From Candidatus Lindowiibacteriota bacterium (GTDB taxonomy: Bacteria > Lindowbacteria > 2-12-FULL-62-27): a stretch of 6,581 bases of DNA. This document shows positions 1-5,795 of this stretch, piece by piece. The notes beneath the pieces were generated by a model. It searched no databases. It was not told the DNA's origin and saw only the letters and a program-made list of their open reading frames with translations. The stretch is from assembly GCA_023249255.1 (NCBI GenBank), contig JAHFCY010000192.1, positions 1-6,581 of the forward strand. The letters run 5' to 3'. Position 1 is the first letter of the stretch. Every line of letters starts with the position of its first letter. Position numbers and translations under genes: made by a program.

Positions 1-683
1 TGCGGCGTGATGTTCGTATCAGAAATTTTCGCGATGATCGACGCGGCCGTCGCGCCCGGAAACGGCAGGCGGCCGGTTGACATCTCGTAGAGCATGACAC
101 CCAATGACCAAACATCCGCCGTGGTCGTGACGTTTTTCGAATCCCGAAACGATTCCGGCGACATGTAAGCCGGCGTGCCGAAATGCGAGCCGGTGACGGT
201 CAGCGATGCTTCGTCGAGGATTTTGGCGACGCCAAGGTCGATCAATTTCACGGCGCCCTCTTCCGTCAGAAAAATATTTTGAGGTTTTAAATCCCGATGA
301 ACGATCCCTTCGTCATGGATATACGCCATAGCCTCCACCAGCGCGAGCGCGATCCGTTCGACATCGGCAACCGGCAGGGGCGACTGCCTCGAAAGTCTCG
401 CCGCCAGCGTTTCGCCTTTCAGAAGTTCCATCACGAGGTAGGCCCGGCCCTGGTCTTCGCCGAATTCGAAAATTCGCACGATGCCCGGGTGGTTTAGCCT
501 CTGCATCGCGGCGGCTTCCCGCCGGAGCCGATCCACCAGCGCCGCATCGCCAAGAAGAAATTCGGGAATGATCTTGACCGCCACCCGCCCGGACGCGCCC
601 TCGGCTTCCCACACTTCACCCATTCCGCCGTGAGCGAGACGCGAGACTAACTTGTAAGGACCGAGCGATTCGCCGGGGTTCAT
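1..683 (-). CDS. Ser/Thr protein kinase, N-terminal 227 residues (runs off left edge)
   Basis: Cytoplasmic Hanks-type (PknB-like) kinase that would phosphorylate protein Ser/Thr from ATP. The frame is open from the ATG at 683-681 to base 1, so only the 5' part is present. Visible landmarks: G-loop AHGGMGEVW (about residues 18-25; the first Gly is Ala), ATP-binding Lys37 in VAVK, alpha-C Glu56 in REAAAM, catalytic HRDLKPQN (Asp131, Asn136), DLG metal-binding motif at 149-151 (a common variant of DFG), SPE at 175-177, and the DVWSLGVMLYE helix at 190-200. No kinase core residue is missing in the visible part; the rest of the C-lobe and any sensor domain lie outside. The start overlaps the stop of the upstream kinase as ATGA (680-683) and has only a weak Shine-Dalgarno, so translation is probably coupled. 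Kinase assignment is firm; substrate and signal are unknown. Confidence 0.95.
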   Translation of the reverse strand, partial: MNPGESLGPYKLVSRLAHGGMGEVWEAEGASGRVAVKIIPEFLLGDAALVDRLRREAAAMQRLNHPGIVRIFEFGEDQGRAYLVMELLKGETLAARLSRQSPLPVADVERIALALVEAMAYIHDEGIVHRDLKPQNIFLTEEGAVKLIDLGVAKILDEASLTVTGSHFGTPAYMSPESFRDSKNVTTTADVWSLGVMLYEMSTGRLPFPGATAASIIAKISDTNITP

Positions 684-2638
684 CTTGTGGTGAGATGTTC
701 CGGGCGCGCGAGAATCAATTCCCAGCCGAACCGTTTATCGTTTTTGACCTGGCCGGTGATCGTCACGCGTTTTTGGTTGAGATTTGGGATCTGAACCCCC
801 TTAGTCTCGAGGGCGGTCTTGATTGCGCTTGAAATATAAACACGGATGTTTCCATCAAGGGTCAGTATCGCCGTGTTGGAACTCTCCCGCAATTCCGCGC
901 TTGCAACGGAAGCCGTCAAACGAACGATCTGATTTTCGTATTTCTGCCAATCCCGGGCCTCGATGTCCTTCACGGATGATGCCGTGATTTTAAATTGGAT
1001 GTCCGTTTTTTTTACCGGCTGGATCATCAGTCCCTGCCGTGGATCTTCGCTGATGTTTCCTGTGACGGATACTTGCTGGGGCGGTAGAGTTGTGAGATCG
1101 ATGCCATCGGCGTCCAGTGCCTCAGACATCCGGCGGGGAATTTCGACATCGATTCGCGGCAAATTCTGTCCCTTGATGATCGATGCGAACTTTCCTGTAT
1201 CGGCAAATTCGAATGTCGGCTGGCTCAGGATAAACCGGTACATTCCAGTCGCCGGAAAAAACTGCGCGCCGGAGAAACGGCCGGTCACCGTCGCCCGTTC
1301 GATCCCCCCGATTCTGGTCATGCGATCCACCGTGCTTGGCGTCGTTGATCTGTTTTTAATCAAAAGGAATCCCGTCAGGGCGATCAGGATCAAACCCGCA
1401 AGACCGGCCAGTAATTGAACCTCCCGGCGGCGCCAGAACGGCGGGCGGTAACCGAATTCAATCATGCTTCGATTGGATACCGTGGTCATGCCGCCGTGCA
1501 GGACGGTTTTGATTCTGTAAAAATAGAGCCCCGCCTTTGACGCGACTGGAAATCTCGCTTCTGTGCGCGACCGATCTTCAATGGTGTCGAGACGATTTTC
1601 CGCGGAGGGAACGAAATCTTTGTCCGTCGAACCATGAACTTCGTAGCGGTCGAATTCAGCCGAATCGACCGCCGTCCATGAAAGCCGGACCGTTCCGTCC
1701 GGCAATTCAACAGGGTTGGCCAGCGCTACCGGCGCAACCATGACCGTCGGGCCGGATTCAATAAATGTCCGAAGCGTTTGAGCAAAGTCGTCCATCGAAG
1801 CAAACCGCGCGGTTGGATCTTTTTCCAGCGCGCGCATCGTCGCGTCGGAAATATCTTTCGGGACGGACGCGTTAACCTCGTGGGGCGCCCTCGGTTTTTC
1901 TTTCAGAATCCGTTCCATCATCGGCCAGAGATCCGATACGCCCGATTCGCGGACAAAGGGCGGCCGGCCCGCCAGCATTTCGTAGAGAACCGCGCCGAGG
2001 GCATACACATCCGCCCGCGCGTCCGTGGGTTCCTCGCGGATCTGTTCCGGCGCCATGTACTCGACGGTGCCGACGAGCGATCCTTTCAGCGTCAGCATCG
2101 TCTCCTCGGCTTCGCGCGCGATCGAAAAATCAGTCAGTTTCACGCGATCCCCCGGCGCCACGAGAATGTTCCCCGGTTTCACGTCCCGGTGCAAAAGACC
2201 CTGCCGGTGGATATGCGCGAGGGCGTCGGCCATTTGAAGCGCGATCGAAATCGCGCGCGTCGGCGGCAATGATCCGCCGTCTGCGATGAGGCGCGAAAGA
2301 TCGACGCCTTCGACGTATTCCATCGCAAAATAATATTGATCGAGTTCGGCTGTATAGATTTGAACGATGTTCGGATGATTGAGCCGCGCCAGCGCCCGGG
2401 CGTCGTTCGTGAACCGCCGGATCGTCACCGGATCTTCGCGGAGGTGCTCGTGAAGGACTTTCAGCGCGACTTTTTTGTCGAGGGTCGTATCCACGGCCAG
2501 ATAAACCGCAGCCGATCCGCCCACGCCGATCGTTCGCTCAATGCGATACCGCCCAAGCTGCGTGATGCGGGGCGCACGAGGAAGATCGGATGGGCGGCCG
2601 GTCGGCTGCCCTGCCGTCGTGCGATCCATTTCGTTCAT
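680..2638 (-). CDS. Membrane-anchored Ser/Thr kinase with FN3 and duplicated C-terminal beta domain
   Basis: A 652-residue Hanks-type kinase, numbered here from the ATG at 2638. An in-frame TTG at 2674 would add 12 residues; neither start has a good Shine-Dalgarno. Kinase domain about 28-300: G-loop GVGGSAAVY (38-46), Lys60 in VALKVL, alpha-C Asp79, HRDVKPGN (Asp152, Asn157), DFS at 170-172, APE at 196-198, DVYALGAVLYE at 210-220. A fibronectin-III-like segment follows at about 300-393 (RLSWTAV, FDRYEVH, YFYRIKTV strands). One hydrophobic helix (about 406-426) after an Arg-rich stretch predicts an inside-out single-pass topology. The outer part holds two related beta-rich units (496-547 and 598-649) with an OB-fold-like look. 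If the topology is right, FN3 lies on the cytoplasmic side. Oddities: third G-loop Gly is Ala, alpha-C Glu is Asp, and DFG is DFS, so activity may be altered although Lys, HRD and Asn are intact. The stop overlaps the next kinase start, suggesting one transcript and a paired role. Confidence 0.93.
   Translation of the reverse strand: MNEMDRTTAGQPTGRPSDLPRAPRITQLGRYRIERTIGVGGSAAVYLAVDTTLDKKVALKVLHEHLREDPVTIRRFTNDARALARLNHPNIVQIYTAELDQYYFAMEYVEGVDLSRLIADGGSLPPTRAISIALQMADALAHIHRQGLLHRDVKPGNILVAPGDRVKLTDFSIAREAEETMLTLKGSLVGTVEYMAPEQIREEPTDARADVYALGAVLYEMLAGRPPFVRESGVSDLWPMMERILKEKPRAPHEVNASVPKDISDATMRALEKDPTARFASMDDFAQTLRTFIESGPTVMVAPVALANPVELPDGTVRLSWTAVDSAEFDRYEVHGSTDKDFVPSAENRLDTIEDRSRTEARFPVASKAGLYFYRIKTVLHGGMTTVSNRSMIEFGYRPPFWRRREVQLLAGLAGLILIALTGFLLIKNRSTTPSTVDRMTRIGGIERATVTGRFSGAQFFPATGMYRFILSQPTFEFADTGKFASIIKGQNLPRIDVEIPRRMSEALDADGIDLTTLPPQQVSVTGNISEDPRQGLMIQPVKKTDIQFKITASSVKDIEARDWQKYENQIVRLTASVASAELRESSNTAILTLDGNIRVYISSAIKTALETKGVQIPNLNQKRVTITGQVKNDKRFGWELILARPEHLTTR
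692..847 (-). repeat. Protein-level repeat unit 2 in kinase outer domain
   Basis: Encodes residues 598-649 of the membrane kinase and ends three residues before the C-terminus. It matches unit 1 over the same 52 residues without a gap. The preceding strands (VRLTASV, AILTLDG) and the VTITGQV segment resemble OB-fold strands; the fold assignment is inference. Confidence 0.7.
998..1153 (-). repeat. Protein-level repeat unit 1 in kinase outer domain
   Basis: Encodes residues 496-547 (numbered from the ATG at 2638) of the membrane kinase. It aligns without gaps to residues 598-649, with 13 of 52 positions identical by my count. Conserved positions include IxVxI at the start, AL and Gly in the helix-like middle, and V-x-x-TG before a final strand. 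The codons have diverged, so this is an old intragenic duplication. Confidence 0.7.
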
Positions 2639-2687
2639 CGCGATCGCACCCGTTGCATGAGAATATGGAAACAACGACGCCCCGGAA

Positions 2688-2776
2688 GGTCAAGAGTGAC
2701 GGAATCATTCGGCGGGAAATCAGATGGTTCCCACCTCGCTTGACGGCCGCTTATGACGTTGATTCGATGGCGTCAT
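2688..2776 (+). repeat. Duplicated leader, copy A (upstream of 2806 gene)
   Basis: Shares five blocks with 5711-5795 in the same order: GGTCAAGAG (2688-2696), GGAATCATTCGG (2701-2712), TCGCTTGACGG (2736-2746), TTGATTCGATG (2759-2769) and GTCAT (2772-2776). From 2736 to 2776 the two copies align without gaps, 32 of 41 bases identical by my count. Block 2 to block 3 spacing differs by 13 bases. It lies in the divergent region between the kinase pair and the plus-strand genes. Confidence 0.8.
2740..2768 (+). promoter_or_regulatory. Probable promoter for 2806 gene (TTGACG-17-TTCGAT)
   Basis: TTGACG at 2740-2745 and TTCGAT at 2763-2768 are 17 bp apart. The -10 is poor against TATAAT (3 of 6), but both hexamers and their spacing are identical in the copy at 5759-5787, while the spacer between them has diverged (5 of 12 bases match in its central part). 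That pattern favours a real promoter. Predicted transcription start is about 2775, giving a leader of about 30 nt. Confidence 0.5.
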
Positions 2777-2805
2777 TCTGACCGAAGACAGAGAAAGGAA
2801 AACTG

Positions 2806-3462
2806 ATGATAGAGAAACTCCGATCGGCGATCAATAAGCTTCTCGAAAACACCCGCCCCACTCCCGTCGATCCAACAAAATTTACGGACCCTGTTGCAAC
2901 GCACACCGAATGGTCTGCCCTAAAGCCCGGCGGAACCAATTTTTGCACTCATCGACTCCGCAATCCCACACCCTATACTTATGAATTTCGAGCAACTTTA
3001 TTGGCGATTATTTTTTACTCGCTATTTCTTGCCTTCGGATCATTTATGCTTGTAATCGGGACGAATAAGATTATGGGAAGACCGGATAGCGTAAAAATCC
3101 AAAAAGAAAATGCTGAGTGGATGCTTGCGGGGGTTGGTCTGGCGATAGCCATATTTGCCGGAAGAATGCTCTATAACGGAACGGCGCCGATTGTTTTCGA
3201 CCGAAGATCAGGAATATTTTGCAAAGGACGAAACGCCAGGGCCGGCAAAGGGCGCATACTGATCGATCAGATTCACGCCATCCAACTCATTTCAGAACAC
3301 TGCTCGGGCAAAAACAGGGGCTATTATAGTTATGAACTGAATCTGGTCTTGCGTGATGGAACAAGAATACAGGTCATTGATCACGGAAGTCTCGAACTCA
3401 TGCTGACGGATTCAAAAAAACTCTCCGGATTTCTGGGGGTTCCGGTTTGGAATGCGATTTAG
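2806..3462 (+). CDS. Two-helix membrane protein with C-terminal PH-like beta domain, function unknown
   Basis: A 218-residue protein without a named function. An N-terminal cytoplasmic-looking segment carries ENTRPTPVDPTKFTDP (14-29), a stretch I believe is typical of a conserved bacterial hypothetical family. Two hydrophobic helices follow at about 63-84 and 105-124. The C-terminal part (127-218) alternates strands and turns (APIVFDRRSGIFCKG, IHAIQLISEHC, YSYELNLVLRDGTRIQVIDHG) and ends in a short helix with VPVWNAI, resembling bacterial PH-like membrane-associated domains; that fold is inference. Start chosen because AGGA (2796-2799) lies 6 nt before the ATG and the promoter-like leader ends at 2776. 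Base composition looks more AT-rich than the kinase genes. The miniprotein gene follows 49 bp later, probably on the same transcript. No catalytic motif is visible. Confidence 0.88.
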   Translation: MIEKLRSAINKLLENTRPTPVDPTKFTDPVATHTEWSALKPGGTNFCTHRLRNPTPYTYEFRATLLAIIFYSLFLAFGSFMLVIGTNKIMGRPDSVKIQKENAEWMLAGVGLAIAIFAGRMLYNGTAPIVFDRRSGIFCKGRNARAGKGRILIDQIHAIQLISEHCSGKNRGYYSYELNLVLRDGTRIQVIDHGSLELMLTDSKKLSGFLGVPVWNAI

Positions 3463-3511
3463 AGAAGACAATCGGCAATGATTCATCAAATCGACGAAAA
3501 GGTGAGCAGAA

Positions 3512-3697
3512 ATGGAAAATGAAACAAAGAAATGTTCGTTCGGCGGAGTTGCAGGTATGGGTTTGCGAGTCGTCGGCATTTTGTCCGTAATCGGCATGAT
3601 CGGAACCGTGGTAGACGGCGGAAATTATCTGGCCGCCGGTGTATGCGGCATCTCCGCCTCCCTTGCGTTTGGATTACTTTTGTTAGGACACAAATAG
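3512..3697 (+). CDS. 61-residue membrane miniprotein, function unknown
   Basis: A small hydrophobic protein: a polar N-terminus (MENETKKCSFGG) and two likely helices, about 16-34 (LRVVGILSVIGMIGTVV) and 39-58 (YLAAGVCGISASLAFGLLLL), joined by an Asp-Gly-Gly turn and ending in HK. A good Shine-Dalgarno AAGGTGAG (3499-3506) lies 5 nt before the ATG, which supports a real gene despite its size. It follows the 2806 gene by 49 bp and is probably co-transcribed. Its last codons overlap by 11 bases the open frame of the truncated DUF3592 gene downstream, which lies one base forward in frame. It has none of the DUF3592 N-terminal motifs (W-x-PTPC, YxYTFxG), so it is not the missing start of that gene. 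No known function. Confidence 0.72.
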   Translation: MENETKKCSFGGVAGMGLRVVGILSVIGMIGTVVDGGNYLAAGVCGISASLAFGLLLLGHK

Positions 3698-3779
3698 ATC
3701 AATCAGGGGGAGTTCCACGCGCTACGATTTTTTTGAGTCGATCCTCAATCGCAATACCGACATCACATCGCAGGCGCTG
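3687..3779 (+). pseudogene. Decapitated 5' remnant of DUF3592 gene (no start codon)
   Basis: After an in-frame TAG at 3684-3686 the frame of the downstream gene is open, but it contains no ATG, GTG or TTG before 3780. From about 3711 it encodes SSTRYDFFESILNRN and onward, which matches HSKRYDLFASAINRY in the paralogue at 5794-6339 starting near residue 92-93 there. So coding homology starts abruptly in mid-domain, with about 92 N-terminal residues (first helix, W-x-PTPC segment and first beta strands) absent. Confidence 0.65.
3705..3712 (+). promoter_or_regulatory. Orphan ribosome-binding sequence AGGGGGAG
   Basis: A strong purine-rich Shine-Dalgarno-like run sits 8 bases after the stop of the miniprotein gene, but no ATG, GTG or TTG follows at usable distance in the DUF3592 frame. 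Homology to the DUF3592 paralogue begins immediately after it (about 3711). The simplest reading is that this served the gene before its 5' coding part was deleted. Confidence 0.4.
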
Positions 3780-4637
3780 GTGCAGAGGTATCCCCAGGGA
3801 CTGACGACCGACTGCTACCTCAATTCGGCGAATCCCATGGAAGCGGTTCTCAGTCGAGAAATACCCGGGACGCTCAGATGGAGACTCATCCCCGTGGCGT
3901 TTTTTCTGGTCGGAGTCGGCATGCTGATTTTCGAGGTGAAGAAAAGAACATCTCCAGAAATTGCCGGCAAAAAGAGAGAGGCGACGGCGAAATCGAAGGA
4001 AACCGAGACGCCCCAAACGGAATTCATCACCTCCCTCCTGTTTTGCCTGTTCTGGAACGGTCTGTGCTCGTTTTGGTACTGGAAAGTCTGGGAGATGTGG
4101 AAAATTCCCCACACGACATTGTGGGCATGGTTCCTTCCGATTGTCGGCACCATTTTTATGATCCCGTTCGCCCTGATCGGCGGAGTTATGATTCTCGATG
4201 TTTTTAAAACATTCTTCCGCCTCTTTAATCCTGTCGCGAAATTAACTTTCAGCGCCAAATCCGCGAAACCGGGTGACACAGTTGAAGTGAAATGGGAACT
4301 CGCGGGGCGGTTCGAGCGCATCCAGTGCCTCACGCTGTCCCTCTTCTGTTGCAAAGATGTCGAGGCGGGAACGGAGAACGAAATTCGGCCGGCCGAAGAG
4401 ACTCTTCAACGAATCGAAATCGAAAAAATCCGGGGGCCGCTTCGGCAGCGGATGGGACTGACCCGCGTCAAGATTCCAGCCGATGCGATACCCACCGGCA
4501 AAAACTCCGATAACCGGATCACCTGGGAAATTCAACTTCACGGAAAAATTTCAAAGTGGCCGGATATCGTGCAGGCCCGTGAGATCCAGGTCCGATTTAC
4601 CGCCGACACCGACCCGGGCGACGAGGGCCGGGAGTAA
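3780..4637 (+). CDS. DUF3592-type membrane protein with Ig/arrestin-like C-terminus, 5'-truncated
   Basis: The first usable start codon is GTG at 3780, giving 285 residues; no Shine-Dalgarno precedes it, so expression is doubtful. Residues 1-50 are the end of a DUF3592 domain (RYPQGLTTDCY, NPMEAVLSREIPG, helix at about 34-52), with 31 of 49 residues identical to the paralogue at 5794-6339 by my count. Then come a Lys/Glu-rich linker (54-80), hydrophobic segments at about 84-101 and 114-138, and a beta-rich domain (about 152-273: KLTFSAKSAKPGDTVEV, ITWEIQLHGKISKWPDI) like the Ig/arrestin-like domain often found after DUF3592. The 3' part has no internal stop or frameshift over 950 bases, so either the loss is recent or the C-terminal part is still used. 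Family assignment is good; molecular function is unknown. Confidence 0.75.
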   Translation: MQRYPQGLTTDCYLNSANPMEAVLSREIPGTLRWRLIPVAFFLVGVGMLIFEVKKRTSPEIAGKKREATAKSKETETPQTEFITSLLFCLFWNGLCSFWYWKVWEMWKIPHTTLWAWFLPIVGTIFMIPFALIGGVMILDVFKTFFRLFNPVAKLTFSAKSAKPGDTVEVKWELAGRFERIQCLTLSLFCCKDVEAGTENEIRPAEETLQRIEIEKIRGPLRQRMGLTRVKIPADAIPTGKNSDNRITWEIQLHGKISKWPDIVQAREIQVRFTADTDPGDEGRE

Positions 4638-4647
4638 TGACGCAAAC

Positions 4648-4681
4648 GGCCGGACAAATTTTGCACGAACATCAACCGGCC
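4648..4681 (+). other. Inverted repeat GGCCGG/CCGGCC after DUF3592-type gene
   Basis: GGCCGG (4648-4653) and CCGGCC (4676-4681) form a 6-bp stem with a 22-base loop just after the stop at 4637. The loop is long and no T-run follows directly, so it may only be chance or part of a weak 3' end. Confidence 0.25.
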
Positions 4682-4687
4682 TTGAGG

Positions 4688-4707
4688 AGCCGGGAGAGGC
4701 TGTTTTT
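4688..4707 (+). terminator. Possible weak terminator before SPFH gene
   Basis: AGCC (4688-4691), a six-base loop and GGCT (4698-4701) are followed by GTTTTT (4702-4707). The stem is only 4 bp, so the call rests mainly on position: after the DUF3592-type gene and just before an independent promoter. Confidence 0.3.
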
Positions 4708-4714
4708 CCTGCCA

Positions 4715-4742
4715 TTGACTACGACCCGGTCAGGATTATACT
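4715..4742 (+). promoter_or_regulatory. Sigma70-type promoter of SPFH gene
   Basis: TTGACT (4715-4720), 16-bp spacer, TATACT (4737-4742): 5 of 6 matches to each consensus hexamer. Expected transcription start is about 4749, giving a leader of only about 16 nt that is almost entirely the ribosome-binding site. This gene is therefore likely transcribed on its own at a substantial basal level. Confidence 0.75.
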
Positions 4743-4750
4743 CTCCGCAG

Positions 4751-4757
4751 GGAGGTG
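4751..4757 (+). promoter_or_regulatory. Strong Shine-Dalgarno GGAGGTG that fixes the SPFH start
   Basis: GGAGGTG lies 7 nt before the ATG at 4765. It decides against the in-frame upstream ATG at 4483, which lies inside the previous gene and would add 94 residues unlike any SPFH N-terminus. Confidence 0.85.
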
Positions 4758-4764
4758 GTTAATC

Positions 4765-5703
4765 ATGGAATACAGTCTTGCTCCACTCATTATCGTCGGG
4801 GGTTTGGGGATTTTCCTGCTTTTTTGGATTGTCTGCACAGTCCCCCAAAGTACGGTCGCCATCGTCACGATGTTCGGGAAATACAGGCGTATCCTGCGTG
4901 AAGGGTTGAATTTCAAGTTGCCTTGGGAATCCATCTACAGCCGGTTGTCGCTCCAGAATCGGGCTCTGGAACTGGAATTCCAGGCGATTACCCAAGATCA
5001 GGCCAATGTGAAGTTCTCCACGATGATTGTATACTTGGTAGCGGATTCCAGCGACGACACCATTAAAAAGGCCACATTCAGTTTTGCTTCTCACGACGAA
5101 TTTCTTCTCGCGCTTCAGAGGACCATCGACGGGTCCATCCGACAGTTCGTGGCCACCACCAAGCAGGCGCAGATTTTGGGGATGCGCCCGGAGATCGTTG
5201 ACCACACCAAGAAGAATCTGGATGAAGTGGTCTCGTCGTGGGGATATGTGGTCCGGGACATACAAATCACGGACATGACGTTCGACAAGGAGATCATCGA
5301 TTCCATGGCGCGCGTGGTGTCATCGAAAAATCTTCTGGCGGCGGCGGAGAACGAAGGCGCGGCGTTGCTCGTCAAGCGCACCAAAGACGCCGAGGCGGAA
5401 GCGGCGTACAAGACCATCGGGGCCGAGGCTGAAAAAAAGGCGTCAGCCATGCGCGGGGAGGGACTCGCTCTATTTCGGAAAAACGTCGCCGAGGGCATGA
5501 AGCAGGCCGCCGAGAGTCTCAAGGACGCGGGAGTCGACTCCAACTTTCTTTTGTTCCTGGAATATACGGACGCGTTGAAATACGTCGCCGATCACGCCCA
5601 GGGGAAGATCGTGTTCATGGACCACGGCGCGGGCGCGGCCGACCGGGTCGTGCAGACCCTCGCAGCCATGAATGAAGGAGCGTCACTCAACCAACCGAAG
5701 TAG
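4765..5703 (+). CDS. SPFH/band-7 (stomatin/prohibitin-type) membrane protein
   Basis: A 312-residue SPFH-domain protein, expected to oligomerise on the inner membrane and scaffold membrane microdomains or protease complexes, as HflC/HflK, stomatins and prohibitins do. One N-terminal hydrophobic helix (about 6-25) is followed by the SPFH core: VPQSTVAIVTMFGKYRRIL (26-44), EGLNFKLPW (46-54), ITQDQANVKF (75-84) and DIQITDM (165-171). The C-terminal third (about 190-250) is an Ala/Glu/Lys-rich coiled coil with AEAEAAYKTIGAEAEKKA and an MRGEGLALFRKNV segment like that of HIR/stomatin-type members. Length is usual for the family. It has its own sigma70-like promoter and strong Shine-Dalgarno. No NfeD-type partner or protease gene is adjacent, so the usual stomatin operon is not present in this window; neighbours are DUF3592 membrane proteins. 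Family assignment is firm, the specific role open. Confidence 0.93.
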   Translation: MEYSLAPLIIVGGLGIFLLFWIVCTVPQSTVAIVTMFGKYRRILREGLNFKLPWESIYSRLSLQNRALELEFQAITQDQANVKFSTMIVYLVADSSDDTIKKATFSFASHDEFLLALQRTIDGSIRQFVATTKQAQILGMRPEIVDHTKKNLDEVVSSWGYVVRDIQITDMTFDKEIIDSMARVVSSKNLLAAAENEGAALLVKRTKDAEAEAAYKTIGAEAEKKASAMRGEGLALFRKNVAEGMKQAAESLKDAGVDSNFLLFLEYTDALKYVADHAQGKIVFMDHGAGAADRVVQTLAAMNEGASLNQPK

Positions 5704-5710
5704 TCAGCCG

Positions 5711-5795
5711 GGTCAAGAGCGCAAAGAGCGGGGGAATCATTCGGTTCCGTCGTGTCGCTTGACGGTCGTGTACCGCATTGATTCGATGATGTCAT
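5711..5795 (+). repeat. Duplicated leader, copy B (upstream of 5794 gene)
   Basis: Second copy of the 2688-2776 leader: GGTCAAGAG (5711-5719), GGAATCATTCGG (5733-5744), TCGCTTGACGG (5755-5765), TTGATTCGATG (5778-5788) and GTCAT (5791-5795). It starts 8 bases after the SPFH stop codon. Its last block overlaps the ATG of the following gene, whereas in copy A the same place reads ATT and the gene starts 30 bp further on. Confidence 0.8.
5759..5787 (+). promoter_or_regulatory. Probable promoter for 5794 gene (TTGACG-17-TTCGAT)
   Basis: TTGACG (5759-5764) and TTCGAT (5782-5787) with a 17-bp spacer, identical hexamers and spacing to 2740-2768. Expected transcription start is about 5793-5795, at the ATG itself, which would make the mRNA leaderless or nearly so. 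This fits the absence of a Shine-Dalgarno there. Confidence 0.45.

Noticed and set aside
963-1418. Plus-strand open frame of 151 codons
   Set aside because: It lies antisense to the membrane kinase's outer domain, which shows clear repeats and a helix; this translation has no recognisable domain or ribosome-binding site.
1778-2272. Plus-strand open frame of 164 codons
   Set aside because: Antisense shadow of the kinase domain; Arg/His-rich translation typical of complement reading of a GC-rich gene.
2672-2695. TTGACC and TATTCT on the minus strand as kinase promoter
   Set aside because: The spacing is 22 bp, outside the usual range; no convincing promoter for the kinase pair was found, though it must lie within about 2640-2800.
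3680-3700. Programmed +1 frameshift joining the miniprotein to the DUF3592 frame
   Set aside because: The frames do overlap and a +1 slip at AAA-TAG would fuse them, but the miniprotein has no DUF3592 N-terminal motifs, has a natural end, and an orphan ribosome-binding site follows. Deletion explains the data better.
4483-4764. In-frame 5' extension of the SPFH protein by 94 codons
   Set aside because: It overlaps the 3' end of the DUF3592-type gene and reads as low-quality Arg/Ser/Pro-rich protein; promoter and strong Shine-Dalgarno mark 4765 as the start.
4759-5543. Minus-strand frames opposite the SPFH gene (142 and 168 codons)
   Set aside because: Antisense to a well-supported SPFH gene, with no domain signal.
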